Assembly (NCBI GenBank): GCA_030604195.1
Contig: JAUVWI010000013.1
Coordinates: 1-64,000 of the forward strand
DNA: 64,000 bases
Source of the DNA: Spirochaetales bacterium
Lineage (GTDB): Bacteria; Spirochaetota; Spirochaetia; SZUA-6; DRHE01
Reading direction: 5' to 3'
A program made the translations under genes and the position numbers. The notes beneath the pieces were generated by a model that searched no databases, was not told where the DNA came from, and saw nothing but the letters and a program-made list of their open reading frames with translations. How positions within the stretch are numbered: the stretch's first letter is position 1; each line of letters opens with the position of its first letter. This document shows, piece after piece, positions 26,262 through 34,981 of this stretch.

Positions 26262-27398
26262 ATGATCTATCTTGATAATGCTGCAACATCTTTTCCGAAG
26301 GCTCCGGGAGTTGCTCAGTCGGTTAACAGATTTTTAACAGAAATAGGAGCAAATGCAGGAAGAGCTTCTCATTCATTGGCAAGAAAATCCAGCAGCCTGA
26401 TCTTCAACTGCCGGGAAAGCCTGGCGAAATTACTTGGAGTAGTTGAAAGCGAAAGGATAATTTTTACTTCAAATGCAACAGAAGCTCTCAATATTGCAAT
26501 TATAGGAATGGTTCAAGAAGGTGCAACGGTTTTAACTTCCTTTATGGAACATAATTCAGTAATGAGACCTCTGCATTTTCTGGAAAAAACAAAAGGAATA
26601 AAGGTAATAAAATTCTTATCAGATAGTATAGGGTTTCCTGATATAGCGGATTTTAAGGAAAAATTGAAAATAATTCCGGATTTACTGGTCTTTACCGCAG
26701 CTTCTAATATTACAGGTGTTATTTCTCCATTTGAAAAGATGGCCTCTCTTGCAGCATCAAAGGGTATAACAGTCTGTGTGGATGGGGCACAGCTAACCGG
26801 AAGCTACCCTGTTTCGCTCAAAGATACCCAAATAGATATGTTCGCTTTTTCAGGACATAAAGGGCTGCTTGGTCCTACAGGAACCGGAGGATTGTACATC
26901 AGGGAGAGTGTAATACCTGCTCCCCTCTTTTATGGAGGAACAGGCAGCAGATCTATAGAGGAAGTTCAACCGGACTTCATGCCGGATAAATACGAGAGCG
27001 GCACCCCTAACATTGCAGGAATTTCGGGTCTTGGTGAGTCGGTATATTTTCTAAATCAGACAGGTATAGAAAAAGTCAGAAAAAAAGAAAACCTCCTCAG
27101 GGAGATGTTAATTTCGGGTCTCAAAGAGATCCCGGGTCTGAAACTATTTAGCGCTTGTGGAAGTATTGAAAGTACTGCAGTTATCTCACTCATCCATGAA
27201 AAAATGAGTATCTCGGAAATAACTCTTATATTGGACCGGAAAGATATAGCTGTAAGAATGGGACTCCACTGTGCACCGTCAGCTCACCGGACAATAGGCA
27301 CCTTCGCTTCCGGCGGAACAGTTAGACTCTCACCGGGCTATTTTACCACGGACGAGGAAATAGAGGAAACAATAAAAACATTCAGGGGTATGATATGA
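26262..27398 (+). CDS. Class V aminotransferase/cysteine desulfurase-like enzyme of selenium metabolism
   Basis: 378 residues from the ATG at 26262; the longer reading back to 26115 adds a non-conserved hydrophobic stretch that crosses the promoter. IYLDNAATSFPK starts the fold, SGHKGLLGPTGTGGLYI holds the PLP lysine, and LHCAPSAHRTIG carries the conserved Cys of the EF2568-type desulfurase family. Such enzymes release sulfur or selenium from (seleno)cysteine as a persulfide. Position directly before selD (ATGA overlap) suggests it supplies selenium to SelD and perhaps sulfur to FdhD. Confidence 0.88.
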   Translation: MIYLDNAATSFPKAPGVAQSVNRFLTEIGANAGRASHSLARKSSSLIFNCRESLAKLLGVVESERIIFTSNATEALNIAIIGMVQEGATVLTSFMEHNSVMRPLHFLEKTKGIKVIKFLSDSIGFPDIADFKEKLKIIPDLLVFTAASNITGVISPFEKMASLAASKGITVCVDGAQLTGSYPVSLKDTQIDMFAFSGHKGLLGPTGTGGLYIRESVIPAPLFYGGTGSRSIEEVQPDFMPDKYESGTPNIAGISGLGESVYFLNQTGIEKVRKKENLLREMLISGLKEIPGLKLFSACGSIESTAVISLIHEKMSISEITLILDRKDIAVRMGLHCAPSAHRTIGTFASGGTVRLSPGYFTTDEEIEETIKTFRGMI

Positions 27399-28435
27399 CA
27401 GATAGAATTAAACTCACAAAATATACCCGCTTTTCAGGCTGTGGCGCAAAACTGGGGCCCGGAACTCTTGATAGAGCTCTTTGCGGATTAAGTCAACCCG
27501 AATATCCCGATCTGATTGCCGCTTTCAGGACAGGTGAGGATGCAGCCATTTATAAGATATCAGAAGATCTTGCGTTGATTCAGACAGTTGATTTTTTTCC
27601 TCCCATTGTAGATGACCCCTACATATTCGGCCAGATAACTGCTGCAAATGCCCTTTCCGACATCTATGCCATGGGAGCAACTCCCATTACAGCCTTGAGT
27701 ATTGTAGGATTTCCGAAAGATACTCTGGACATGAAACATCTAAGAAAAATAATGGAGGGCGGTTTAAATAAGCTTATTGAGGCGGGGGCGGCACTTGTAG
27801 GGGGCCACAGCCTGGAAGATAAAGAGCTGAAATTCGGTTATGCAGTTACCGGTTTGATTCATCCGGACAAAGCACTTCGCAATAATACACTGAAACCCGG
27901 CGAAACTCTTATCCTGACAAAACCTATTGGTACGGGAGCAATAAATACCGCCCTGAGAGCTGAAATGGTCTCAAAAGAAACAATGAATCAGGCAATCAAA
28001 TCTATGACAACCCTGAACAGAAGGGCTGCTGAAATTATAAGCAAGTATCCTGTATCTGCGTGTACTGATGTAACAGGCTTCGGCCTTATCGGACATGCAT
28101 GTGAAATGATATCCGGCTCAGAAGCCGGAATGGAGATTGATTATAAGTCTATTATTCTTTTTCCCAATGCCATGGATTATATATCCATGGGACTTATTCC
28201 TGCAGGGACATACAGGAACAAAGAGTACCGGTTGAAATATATCAAAGATTCGGACAGAATTTCCACCGAAGTTCTTGATATTCTTTTTGATCCACAGACT
28301 TCCGGGGGACTCTTATTTGCAGTACCTGATAGTTTTGCATATGAAATACTGGAAAAATTAAAAACAACAGATCACCTTGCCTCTATAATCGGAAAAACAA
28401 CCACAAACAGAGAAATAATTGAAATCAGCGAATAA
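27395..28435 (+). CDS. selD: Selenophosphate synthetase
   Basis: 346 residues. SelD makes selenophosphate from selenide and ATP, the Se donor for selenocysteine. The active-site loop FSGCGAKL carries Cys, not Sec, in the position used for catalysis. Other landmarks: GEDAAIYKISEDLALIQTVDFFPP, the DPYIFGQITAANALSDIYAMG nucleotide-site segment, GAALVGGHSLEDKELKFGYAVTG and DPQTSGGLLFAV. It overlaps the desulfurase-like gene by 4 bases and the DUF3343 gene by 17. Confidence 0.96.
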   Translation: MTDRIKLTKYTRFSGCGAKLGPGTLDRALCGLSQPEYPDLIAAFRTGEDAAIYKISEDLALIQTVDFFPPIVDDPYIFGQITAANALSDIYAMGATPITALSIVGFPKDTLDMKHLRKIMEGGLNKLIEAGAALVGGHSLEDKELKFGYAVTGLIHPDKALRNNTLKPGETLILTKPIGTGAINTALRAEMVSKETMNQAIKSMTTLNRRAAEIISKYPVSACTDVTGFGLIGHACEMISGSEAGMEIDYKSIILFPNAMDYISMGLIPAGTYRNKEYRLKYIKDSDRISTEVLDILFDPQTSGGLLFAVPDSFAYEILEKLKTTDHLASIIGKTTTNREIIEISE

Positions 28436-28679
28436 CTTTCTCATAACATTTTTTTCCACACACCAGGCCCTTAAAACAGAGAAGCAGCTTAAATCTAAAA
28501 CCGAGAAGATGGATCTGATTCCAACTCCCAGAGAGATCAGTTCTGAATGCGGGTTCAGTCTCCTCATTACCGATTATACGGGCGATTTAAACTTATTATT
28601 ATCTAACCTGACCTATGAACATGGATATCTTATAAAAGAACACGAAGAAGGTGGAAAATGCTATGAAAAAATTGATTGA
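28419..28679 (+). CDS. DUF3343 putative Se/S carrier protein
   Basis: 86 residues. The pattern FFSTHQALKTEKQLKSK followed by DLIPTPREISSECGFSL is that of DUF3343 proteins, which regularly accompany selenium genes; the Cys in SSECGFS is the candidate carrier residue. It overlaps selD and the yedF gene, so it is co-expressed with both. Likely a carrier of Se or S between the desulfurase-like enzyme and SelD or SelA; no direct proof from sequence. Confidence 0.85.
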   Translation: MKSANNFLITFFSTHQALKTEKQLKSKTEKMDLIPTPREISSECGFSLLITDYTGDLNLLLSNLTYEHGYLIKEHEEGGKCYEKID

Positions 28680-29292
28680 TGCAAGAAACCTACCCTGTCC
28701 ACAGCCGTTGATGCTGGTAAAAAAAGCTATTGATACAGGAGACCCGGATGTTGTTGAAATAACAGTCAACAGTTCAGCAGCTAAAGAAAATATTCTAAAA
28801 TATGTAAACTATGTAAAACTCGAAGTAACAAATATCATTGAATCCGGTGAGGAATATATAATATCAATTAGTACAGGAAAACCGGAAAAGGAACCTGCCC
28901 CGGCCCATTCGGTGGTAGAAAATCAGGCAGATGGCTGCCCGATGGACGAAAGGCCGATGGGGAAAATAATATTCTTTAATGCTGATAAAATTGGGAATAA
29001 AAACCCCGAATTGGGTGAACTTCTAATGAAGGGTTTTATCTACACCTTAGCCGAACTGGAAAATAAACCAGGAGTTCTCATTTTTATGAATGATGGAATA
29101 CGCCTGACGGTTGAAGGCTCTGACTCAATTGGAAACCTGAAAAAGCTGGAGAAATCCGGAGTGGATATATTGGTCTGTGGAACATGCCTGGAATATCTGA
29201 AACTACAGGACAAACTTAAAGTCGGAAGGGTTTCAAATATGTATGATATAACTGAAAAACTTATGAACTCGAAACAGGTAATGACAATATAA
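28663..29292 (+). CDS. yedF: YedF-like selenium metabolism protein
   Basis: 209 residues from ATG 28663, preferred over GTG 28651 because the TusA-like domain begins right there (LIDARNLPCPQPLMLVKKA). The CPQP Cys is the sulfur-relay residue of TusA-like proteins. The C-terminal DsrE-like half contains FMNDGIRLTVEGS and LVCGTCLEYL, a second thiol pair. This two-domain form is the YedF family found with selD; exact chemistry is unsettled. The start overlaps the DUF3343 gene. Confidence 0.88.
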   Translation: MKKLIDARNLPCPQPLMLVKKAIDTGDPDVVEITVNSSAAKENILKYVNYVKLEVTNIIESGEEYIISISTGKPEKEPAPAHSVVENQADGCPMDERPMGKIIFFNADKIGNKNPELGELLMKGFIYTLAELENKPGVLIFMNDGIRLTVEGSDSIGNLKKLEKSGVDILVCGTCLEYLKLQDKLKVGRVSNMYDITEKLMNSKQVMTI

Positions 29293-29294
29293 TA

Positions 29295-29324
29295 TTGACA
29301 TCATCTCTTTATCCTTACTATATT
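29295..29324 (+). promoter_or_regulatory. Promoter of tRNA-Sec and selAB
   Basis: TTGACA (29295-29300), 18-base spacer, TATATT (29319-29324), ten bases before the tRNA. Transcription would start at or just before the first tRNA base. Confidence 0.55.
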
Positions 29325-29334
29325 AGTTTAACAA

Positions 29335-29421
29335 GGATGCTGATGGGGTCTGGTGGCTTCCGCGGTCTTCAAAACCGTTGGCTGTGTTAAGCAGCGGCAG
29401 GTTCGATTCCTGCCACATCCG
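29335..29421 (+). tRNA. selC: tRNA-Sec (anticodon UCA)
   Basis: Anticodon UCA at 29369-29371, in a 7-base loop CTTCAAA on a 5-base-pair stem. The acceptor pairs GGATG with CATCC, with G as discriminator and no encoded CCA. There is a long variable arm (GCTG and CAGC pairing) and a TTCGATT T-loop on a GCAGG/CCTGC stem. The long D-stem region and large variable arm fit tRNA-Sec. Two mismatches are seen in the inner acceptor stem. It lies between yedF and selA and reads UGA in fdhA. Confidence 0.92.
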
Positions 29422-29441
29422 GAAAAGGTCAAGATACTTAT

Positions 29442-30806
29442 GTGAATATCAAAAGGCATAATCTATTAGCACAATTACCACAGATAGAAAAATTACTCTC
29501 TCACCAGGATATGAATCTCTGGTTTCATCGCATAAGCAGACCATTGGTCAGCGAAATCTGTCAAAGAATAATAACTGATGAAAGAAAGAAACTGCTGGCG
29601 GGAAATCCTGCCGGCAGTTTAACACAGCTTATTGAAAAAATCAGCGAAGAGTGCAGCCAGGTATATAACCGGCGAATCAGAGGGGTAATAAATGCTACAG
29701 GTATAATTCTCCACACAAACATGGGACGCTCTCCGCTAGCGGCCTCTGTCTGGCAGGAAGCCGCCACGGTCAACACGACCTATTCCAACCTTGAATTCAA
29801 TCTGCAGACGGGTAAAAGGGGGTCCAGAGGGGGTCTGATTCCCGACCTTCTCTCTCTGCTTACAAAGGCGGAATCTGCTCTTGTTGTCAACAATAATGCT
29901 GCTGCCGTTTTTCTTATGCTTTCAGCGCTGGCAGGGGACAAAGAGGTTATTGTTTCCAGAGGCGAACAGATACAGATAGGAGGCGGTTTCAGAATACCTG
30001 ACATCCTTGCCCTTTCAGGCTGCAGACTCGTCGAGGTTGGCACAACGAATATAACAACTACTGAAGACTACCTGAATGCAGTGAGTCCGGATACGGCAAT
30101 GGCACTCTCGGTACATCCATCTAATTTTGTAATAGCGGGTTTTACCGCTAAACCCACTATATCCGATCTCTCTTCAAATTTACCGGAAGGGGTCATTCTT
30201 GCCGTTGACCAGGGTTCCGGAGTGACAACCGAACAGATATCCGGAGAGACCCCGATTATCCGGCATATTCAAGACGGCGCCGACCTGGTCTGTTTTTCCG
30301 GAGATAAGGTGCTTGGAGGCCCACAATCAGGAATCATCGTTGGAAAAAAGAAACTCATTGAAAAAATGAGCAGCCATCCCCTTATGAGGATTTTCAGACC
30401 AGGGAAGACAATACTATCTCTCCTCGAAGAGTTCCTGATACGGAAACTTAATAAGGAAGAAACCGGGCATACAGAGCTTATTCTCAATCTCCCGGAAAAA
30501 GAGTTGAAATCCAAAGCGCAGAAAATCCTGCGAGGTTTAAACAGAGAGTGTTTTTCTATTGTGCCTGCCACAATGTTAGCCGGCGGGGGAAGCTCGCCCT
30601 TAAAGTCTCTTGCCTCATGGGCAATTAAAATATCTCTGAACCGAAAAGCAACGGATATTTTAAAGCAATTAAGGGAATATGACCCGCCAATAATAGGAAT
30701 AATCAATGAGGACTCTGTTCATCTAAATACAGCAACTCTTTTCCCGGAAGATACCGCTCATATAAGAAATGCATTAAAATCATTACTATCAGGGAATAAA
30801 CCCTGA
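29442..30806 (+). CDS. selA: L-seryl-tRNA(Sec) selenium transferase
   Basis: 454 residues. SelA is a PLP enzyme that converts Ser-tRNA-Sec to Sec-tRNA-Sec with selenophosphate. GTG start, 20 bases after the tRNA gene. Landmarks: RRIRGVINATGIILHTNMGRSPL, SALVVNNNAAAVFLML, SRGEQIQIGGGFRIPDI, and the PLP lysine in CFSGDKVLGGPQSGIIVGKK. Length is typical. It shares one base with selB (TGATG), so the pair is translationally coupled. Confidence 0.96.
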   Translation: MNIKRHNLLAQLPQIEKLLSHQDMNLWFHRISRPLVSEICQRIITDERKKLLAGNPAGSLTQLIEKISEECSQVYNRRIRGVINATGIILHTNMGRSPLAASVWQEAATVNTTYSNLEFNLQTGKRGSRGGLIPDLLSLLTKAESALVVNNNAAAVFLMLSALAGDKEVIVSRGEQIQIGGGFRIPDILALSGCRLVEVGTTNITTTEDYLNAVSPDTAMALSVHPSNFVIAGFTAKPTISDLSSNLPEGVILAVDQGSGVTTEQISGETPIIRHIQDGADLVCFSGDKVLGGPQSGIIVGKKKLIEKMSSHPLMRIFRPGKTILSLLEEFLIRKLNKEETGHTELILNLPEKELKSKAQKILRGLNRECFSIVPATMLAGGGSSPLKSLASWAIKISLNRKATDILKQLREYDPPIIGIINEDSVHLNTATLFPEDTAHIRNALKSLLSGNKP

Positions 30807-32593
30807 TGTTCACAATTGGAACCTCAGGTCATATTGATCATGGGAAAACCCTGCTTATCAAGGTGCTTACCGGTATTGATACCGACCGCCTGCCTGAAGA
30901 AAAAAAAAGAGGAATGACTATCGACCTGGGATTTGCCCACTTCCTGGATTCCGGAGGTGAGCCTGTTGGTGTAATTGATGTTCCCGGACATGAAAGGTTT
31001 ATCCGCAACATGGTTGCCGGAGCCTGGAGTCTTGATTTAGCCCTGCTCGTTGTTGCAGCAGACGACGGCTGGATGCAGCAATCCGGAGACCACCTGCTTG
31101 TGCTCCATTATCTTGGAATTACAGATATTATCCTTGTTATTTCAAAGTGTGATATTGCTTCACCTGATAGAATCAGAGAAGTAGAAAAGGACTCTCTGGA
31201 TAAAATTAAATCTATCACCGGACTTGATGTTCCATCAGTATCAGTTTCCGCCATAACAGGTAAAAATATAGATAAGCTGAAAGAACTGATTTTATCAGAA
31301 CTGAGAAAGATAAAGAGATCCGGCGAATCTTTTCCCTTTCTCTATGTTGACAGAGTATTTAATGTAAAGGGTTCAGGAATCATTATTACCGGTAGTCTGA
31401 AGGGAAAAGGTATCGACAGAGAAACAAAACTTTTCTGTCTTCCGGAAAAAAAACCGGTAAGGATACGGAGTCTTCAATCATATAATTCCAGTGTGGATGA
31501 AGCTGTTCCAGTATCCCGGCTGGCAATAAATATTATAAATCTCAAAAGAGATGAAATACACAGAGGGGCCTGTTTAACAACAGAAGAGAGTGATTTTCTG
31601 GCAGTTTCAGAGTTCATTTTCAGACTTAAAAAGGAAAGGGTAAAACATAATATAAGGAACCATTCAGAGGTTGAAATTGCCCTGGGTACAGCTCACCGGC
31701 TGGGGGAAATCCACTTCCTGAAAGATTCGCGCATCGGCAGAATCATTCTGAAACACCCTGTTGCGGCCCGCTGGAACCAGCCTTTCCTGCTAATAAGGCA
31801 TGGAGGCAGCACCATTATTGGTGGTGGAAATATTTTCTGGATCGGGAAGACTGATAGGGAAAATCGAAGGAAAATCGTTGAAATTGCAGCTGAACTTCCG
31901 GATAATCTGAAGGGTAGAAGTAATTCAGGTATCCTTTTCCGTTTACAGGGATATATCGAGAAAAGGGAGATTAAAGTCCTTTCCCCATCCTTAACCGGAG
32001 AATCGTTGGTTGAAAATACCATTGCCGCCGGAGAATGGCTCTTCAGGAAAGATAGACTCATTCATTATACCGGCATGATTAAAAAACTGGCGGCAGCATC
32101 CGGAGGGATTGGAATTCCGGAACTGCCGGGGAAAATGAAAATTCCAGAGGCTGTAATAAGAGTTATAGTCAATTCAATGGTAGAAGCGGGAGAACTTAAC
32201 GTAAAAGGTTCAATAATATGCGGATCAACCAACAAGATACCGGCTCTCTCACCTCTGGGGAAAGATCTCCTATTAAGATCGGAAAAAGCCGGAAAAACCG
32301 GACTTGAACTCTCTAAACTGAATATCCCGGGTGCGCAGAGAGAGCTAAGGAATCTGGCAAGGGCAGGGCTTATTATCAATCTGGACGGGAATCTCTATTA
32401 TCATCCAGAAGTTTATTCCGATTGTGTAAACTCGATTATAAGTGGTATGGCTATCGGTTCCCGCTTTACAATACCCGATGCAAAAGCAAAATCAGCTCTT
32501 TCGAGGAAATATATAATCCCCCTGCTCAATAAGATGGAAAGCGATGGTTTTGTAAAAAGAAAAGAGGATGAAAGGATTGTTTTAAAAAACTGA
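30806..32593 (+). CDS. selB: Selenocysteine-specific elongation factor
   Basis: 595 residues. SelB is the EF-Tu-like GTPase that brings Sec-tRNA-Sec to UGA and binds SECIS RNA. The GTPase motifs are GTSGHIDHGKTLLIKVL, GVIDVPGHERFIRNM and SKCD. Domains II and III follow. The C-terminal winged-helix repeats (residues about 360-595) would recognise the GGUCU loop in fdhA. Length is at the usual size. Last gene of the selenium operon. Confidence 0.96.
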   Translation: MFTIGTSGHIDHGKTLLIKVLTGIDTDRLPEEKKRGMTIDLGFAHFLDSGGEPVGVIDVPGHERFIRNMVAGAWSLDLALLVVAADDGWMQQSGDHLLVLHYLGITDIILVISKCDIASPDRIREVEKDSLDKIKSITGLDVPSVSVSAITGKNIDKLKELILSELRKIKRSGESFPFLYVDRVFNVKGSGIIITGSLKGKGIDRETKLFCLPEKKPVRIRSLQSYNSSVDEAVPVSRLAINIINLKRDEIHRGACLTTEESDFLAVSEFIFRLKKERVKHNIRNHSEVEIALGTAHRLGEIHFLKDSRIGRIILKHPVAARWNQPFLLIRHGGSTIIGGGNIFWIGKTDRENRRKIVEIAAELPDNLKGRSNSGILFRLQGYIEKREIKVLSPSLTGESLVENTIAAGEWLFRKDRLIHYTGMIKKLAAASGGIGIPELPGKMKIPEAVIRVIVNSMVEAGELNVKGSIICGSTNKIPALSPLGKDLLLRSEKAGKTGLELSKLNIPGAQRELRNLARAGLIINLDGNLYYHPEVYSDCVNSIISGMAIGSRFTIPDAKAKSALSRKYIIPLLNKMESDGFVKRKEDERIVLKN

Positions 32594-32630
32594 TGCCTTA
32601 TACTGTATTCTTGAGGAAGAATAATAGCCT

Positions 32631-34781
32631 ATGGATGATAGCAGTAAGAAAATCTTTGAACATACCTGGCATGCTGTTTTAGCTCTAAACAGTAGAGGTG
32701 CAATTACCTATACTAATTCCGCATTTACTGAGATCTTCGGCTATACTTTTGAAGAAGTGCTCAATAAAAAGTTTATTACCCTGATCGTTGGTGATTCCAA
32801 AAAAATGTTTCAGAAAAAACTGGAAAATTGCAACGGGCAAAGAATCAGTCCGAAAGCGACTCTTCCAGCCAGAGAGACCCTCTCTATTACCGCCCTTCAC
32901 CAAAGAGGCGGCTTACTCAATATTGAGCTCTCCTTCCTGCCTAAACAGCAAAATGAACAGAATAACATTATCGCCTTTGCCCGTGATCTTACCTTACATA
33001 AAAGGCTTTTCAGAGAGCTTAAGGCCAGCAGAGACAGCTATTGGGCATTATCAGAGACCACCTCTGATGCAATCCTGCAGATAAACCAGGACTTCACCAT
33101 CCAGTTTGCCAATACAGCCATAAAATCGGTTTTTGGCTATAGCAGCGAGGAACTGAAAGGGAAAGGGTTCGACCTGCTCTTTCCTCCCTCCATATATAAA
33201 AGACATAACGCTACCTTCCAGAAATATTTTATTATTGACGATCAACACCGGAAAGCAAAAAGCCTGACCAATACCCTGGAAATACTGGGGAAGACCAGGA
33301 AAGGTGAGATCATCCCCCTTGAAATATCATTCGGCAATTCACGCAGTGTGGCCGGCAGTCGGGTTCTTACCTGTATTGTACGCGATATCACCGAACGGAA
33401 AAAAACCGAGCGCAAATTGAAGTACCTTGCTTATCATGACCGGCTCACCGACCTCGGGAACAGGGATTTCTTTAATATTTCACTTGATAATTTTCTTTCC
33501 CTGGTCAAACGTTCTGAAAACATAATGGGCGCTCTTTTTTTCCTGGATCTGGATGGCTTTAAAAAGGTAAATGACACCCTTGGTCATAATATTGGCGATA
33601 TGATATTAATGGAATGTGCCCGGCGGTTGAGCAACTGCCTGCGGGAAAGTGATATTGTCTACCGCTTCAGTGATGATGTAAATTCTCCGGCAAGAACGAA
33701 GGAAGATCTTTTCCGTTTCGGCGGTGATGAATTTGTAATACTGCTCACCAATCTCCAAAAATCGACAGATGCTGCAGTAGTAGCGCAAAAAATCATTGAC
33801 AGTGTTAAACGGTCCTACTTTGTAAAAGAACACAAGACTATTTCCAAGATCAACCTGGGTGTCAGTATAGGCATTGCCATGATACCGGCTAACGGCCAGG
33901 ATCCCACCTCTTTGATCAGCAGCGCCGATGTGGCCATGTATAAAGCCAAGGAGCTCGGCAACCGCTATATGTATTTTAACCAGGAAATGAATAGGCGGGC
34001 CACTGAAAGGCTGCTTATCGAAAACGGCATCAGGAACGCATTGGAAGACAACACCTTTAAGCTGCACTACCAGGCCCTGGTAGCTAATGACGGCACGATA
34101 AAAGGAATAGAGGCATTAATCAGATGGCCCCATCCGGAAAGGGGCTATATCCCACCCAAAGAGTTCATTCCGATTGCCGAAGAGACCGGCCTGATTATTC
34201 CCCTTGGTGACTGGGTCTTTGAAACCGCGTGCAGGCAGTTGAAAAAGTGGCATGATCATGGTTTTACCGATATAGACATGTCCATAAATCTCTCTTTGCG
34301 GCAGTTCAATCAGGCGAAGATTATTGAAAAACTCATAAAAATAATTGATAAAACCGGAATCAATCCGGCAAAGCTCAAAATAGAGATCACCGAAAGCAGT
34401 ATTATGAAAAATCCGGCGGAAGCCAGGACGATTATGGAGGAACTAAAAAAGAATAAAGCAGGTATCCGTATTGCTATAGATGATTTCGGCACCGGCTATT
34501 CCTCTTTAAGCTATCTTTCCCAGTTTCCCGTGGACATTATAAAAATCGACCGCTCCTTTGTGATGAATCTTCACAATCCGACCAATGAAAAAATTATCAA
34601 TACTATCATTGCCCTGGCTCACAGCATGGCCCTCGAGCTGGTAGCCGAGGGAGTGGAAACGCAGACTCAATTCGAATACCTCTCTTCAAAGAAGTGCCAC
34701 ACCTTCCAGGGTTACTACTTCGGTAAAGCCGTGGCTGCTGAGCAGATGTCGCCCATGCTCACCCGGGGCAGGCTGCCATAG
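32631..34781 (+). CDS. PAS-PAS-GGDEF-EAL cyclic-di-GMP protein
   Basis: 716 residues, cytoplasmic, no membrane segment. PAS 1 about 10-125 (AITYTNSAFTEIFGYTFEEV), PAS 2 about 130-260 (NTAIKSVFGYSSEELKGKGF), GGDEF about 270-440 with intact FRFGGDEFVILL, EAL about 460-710 with IEALIRWPHP and the DDFGTGYSSLSYL loop. Both enzyme signatures look complete, so it could make or degrade cyclic-di-GMP depending on the PAS signal. A possible promoter (TTGTTT, 16 bases, TATACT at 32599-32604) and GAGGA precede the ATG. Confidence 0.92.
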   Translation: MDDSSKKIFEHTWHAVLALNSRGAITYTNSAFTEIFGYTFEEVLNKKFITLIVGDSKKMFQKKLENCNGQRISPKATLPARETLSITALHQRGGLLNIELSFLPKQQNEQNNIIAFARDLTLHKRLFRELKASRDSYWALSETTSDAILQINQDFTIQFANTAIKSVFGYSSEELKGKGFDLLFPPSIYKRHNATFQKYFIIDDQHRKAKSLTNTLEILGKTRKGEIIPLEISFGNSRSVAGSRVLTCIVRDITERKKTERKLKYLAYHDRLTDLGNRDFFNISLDNFLSLVKRSENIMGALFFLDLDGFKKVNDTLGHNIGDMILMECARRLSNCLRESDIVYRFSDDVNSPARTKEDLFRFGGDEFVILLTNLQKSTDAAVVAQKIIDSVKRSYFVKEHKTISKINLGVSIGIAMIPANGQDPTSLISSADVAMYKAKELGNRYMYFNQEMNRRATERLLIENGIRNALEDNTFKLHYQALVANDGTIKGIEALIRWPHPERGYIPPKEFIPIAEETGLIIPLGDWVFETACRQLKKWHDHGFTDIDMSINLSLRQFNQAKIIEKLIKIIDKTGINPAKLKIEITESSIMKNPAEARTIMEELKKNKAGIRIAIDDFGTGYSSLSYLSQFPVDIIKIDRSFVMNLHNPTNEKIINTIIALAHSMALELVAEGVETQTQFEYLSSKKCHTFQGYYFGKAVAAEQMSPMLTRGRLP

Positions 34782-34920
34782 GCTATGATAGCTAAAAAGC
34801 TTGTTATTTTAACAAGAAATATTAAAGTCAGCGACCGCAGGAAGTCCTGTGGACGCCCGAATATATTGAATTGGACTTCTGCCTTAAGAACTTTGGTTGC
34901 GGATGTAATCTGCGATGGGT
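34782..34920 (+). repeat. Dispersed repeat copy A, possible structured leader
   Basis: First of three related sequences. Hairpin CTTGTTA-TTT-TAACAAG (34800-34816); an inserted hairpin (ACCGCAGGAAG...) absent from copy B; and a hairpin GGTTGC-GGAT-GTAATC (34895-34910). It directly follows the GGDEF-EAL stop and lies 61 bases upstream of the TPR gene of the chaperone cassette, in the same orientation. No ORF and no terminal inverted repeats are seen. Confidence 0.75.
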
Positions 34921-34981
34921 AATCTTAGCCTTTAGGTAAATTGACTAAATAAAGGTTTAAAATTTAAGTTAAGCTGAAAGT

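Noticed and set aside
34800-34816. CTTGTTATTTTAACAAG as a Rex operator
   Set aside because: The half-sites are right but the spacing is three bases short of a Rex site, and the same element occurs in repeat copy C away from redox genes.
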